A stretch of 14,778 bases of DNA from CAZPHU01 sp964419255 (lineage in GTDB: Bacteria > Fibrobacterota > Chitinivibrionia > Chitinivibrionales > CAYFVL01): NCBI GenBank assembly GCA_964419255.1, contig CAYQOU010000084.1:1-14778 (forward strand), given 5' to 3'. Numbering within the stretch: position 1 is the stretch's first letter; each line of letters begins with the position of its first letter. Below, piece after piece: positions 14,722-14,778 of the stretch. Position numbers and translations under genes: made by a program. The notes beneath the pieces are model-generated. The model saw only the letters and a program-made list of their open reading frames with translations, ran no database searches and was not told where the DNA came from.

Positions 14722-14778
14722 TCACTCTACGATATCGGTGACAACACCGGCTCCAACCGTACGTCCACCTTCACGAAT
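14722..14778 (-). CDS. tuf: Elongation factor Tu, C-terminal fragment (3' end of gene, cut by window edge)
   Basis: The last 18 codons and TGA stop of an EF-Tu gene: IREGGRTVGAGVVTDIVE, the conserved end of domain III. It precedes rpmG by 25 bases, a common tuf-rpmG-trnW-secE-nusG arrangement. Together with the tuf start at 1-55, this shows two tuf genes in direct orientation about 14.7 kb apart. The visible parts do not overlap, so the copies cannot be compared here. The operon promoter presumably lies upstream of this gene, outside the window. Confidence 0.93.
   Translation of the reverse strand: MREGGRTVGAGVVTDIVE

Noticed and set aside
1..14778. Search for mobile elements, CRISPR repeats, phage genes or a novel accessory system
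   Set aside because: All coding space is taken by co-directional conserved housekeeping genes with gaps of 205 bases or less, and no repeats or foreign genes were seen.

Overview
The window is one continuous run of essential translation and transcription genes, all on the minus strand (read from right to left). It is a bacterial chromosomal core region with no mobile element, phage, CRISPR array or cargo. Reading order is: end of one tuf (EF-Tu), rpmG, tRNA-Trp(CCA), secE, nusG, rplK, rplA, rplJ, rplL, rpoB, rpoC, rpsL, rpsG, fusA, start of a second tuf. This is the rpmG-secE-nusG / rplKAJL-rpoBC cluster joined directly to the str operon (rpsL-rpsG-fusA-tuf), with a tuf gene on each side.

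Organism: a Gram-negative bacterium is likely. RpoC carries the large insertion after the trigger loop (SI3-type) and RpoB carries an insertion before its catalytic GDKMAGRHGNKG motif. The rifampicin-region sequence and RpoB length (1257 aa) look like the FCB group (Bacteroidota/Chlorobiota/Fibrobacterota) or a deltaproteobacterium/spirochaete-like lineage. Base composition is near balanced. I cannot name a species from this window.

Layout. 14380-14778: tuf 3' end, ribosomal protein L33, tRNA-Trp. 13606-14356: SecE (protein export) and NusG (transcription elongation). 11398-13572: L11, L1, L10 and L7/L12, which form the L1 stalk, the GTPase-centre base and the L7/L12 stalk. 3240-11192: RNA polymerase beta and beta'. 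93-3165: S12, S7, EF-G. 1-55: start of the second tuf. Every gap is 205 bases or shorter, so nothing longer than 300 bases lacks a gene. The longest gap, rplL-rpoB (205), holds a striking 25-pair hairpin with a U-rich tail. The rplA-rplJ, rpoB-rpoC, rpoC-rpsL and rpsG-fusA gaps and the leader of rplK also hold candidate regulatory elements.

The genes make ribosome parts, translation GTPases and the polymerase core in one co-directional block. Expected logic is autogenous translational control by ribosomal proteins plus partial termination/processing ahead of rpoB. Most notable observations: EF-G has Ser where the domain IV tip histidine (E. coli H583) belongs; the rplL-rpoB hairpin; an SD-containing hairpin in front of a TTG-started rplK; L33 with three of four zinc cysteines; and both window ends falling about 55 bases inside tuf genes, as expected if this is a whole contig cut at two near-identical tuf copies. 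I found no novel system here: it is a conserved housekeeping region with a few unusual details.
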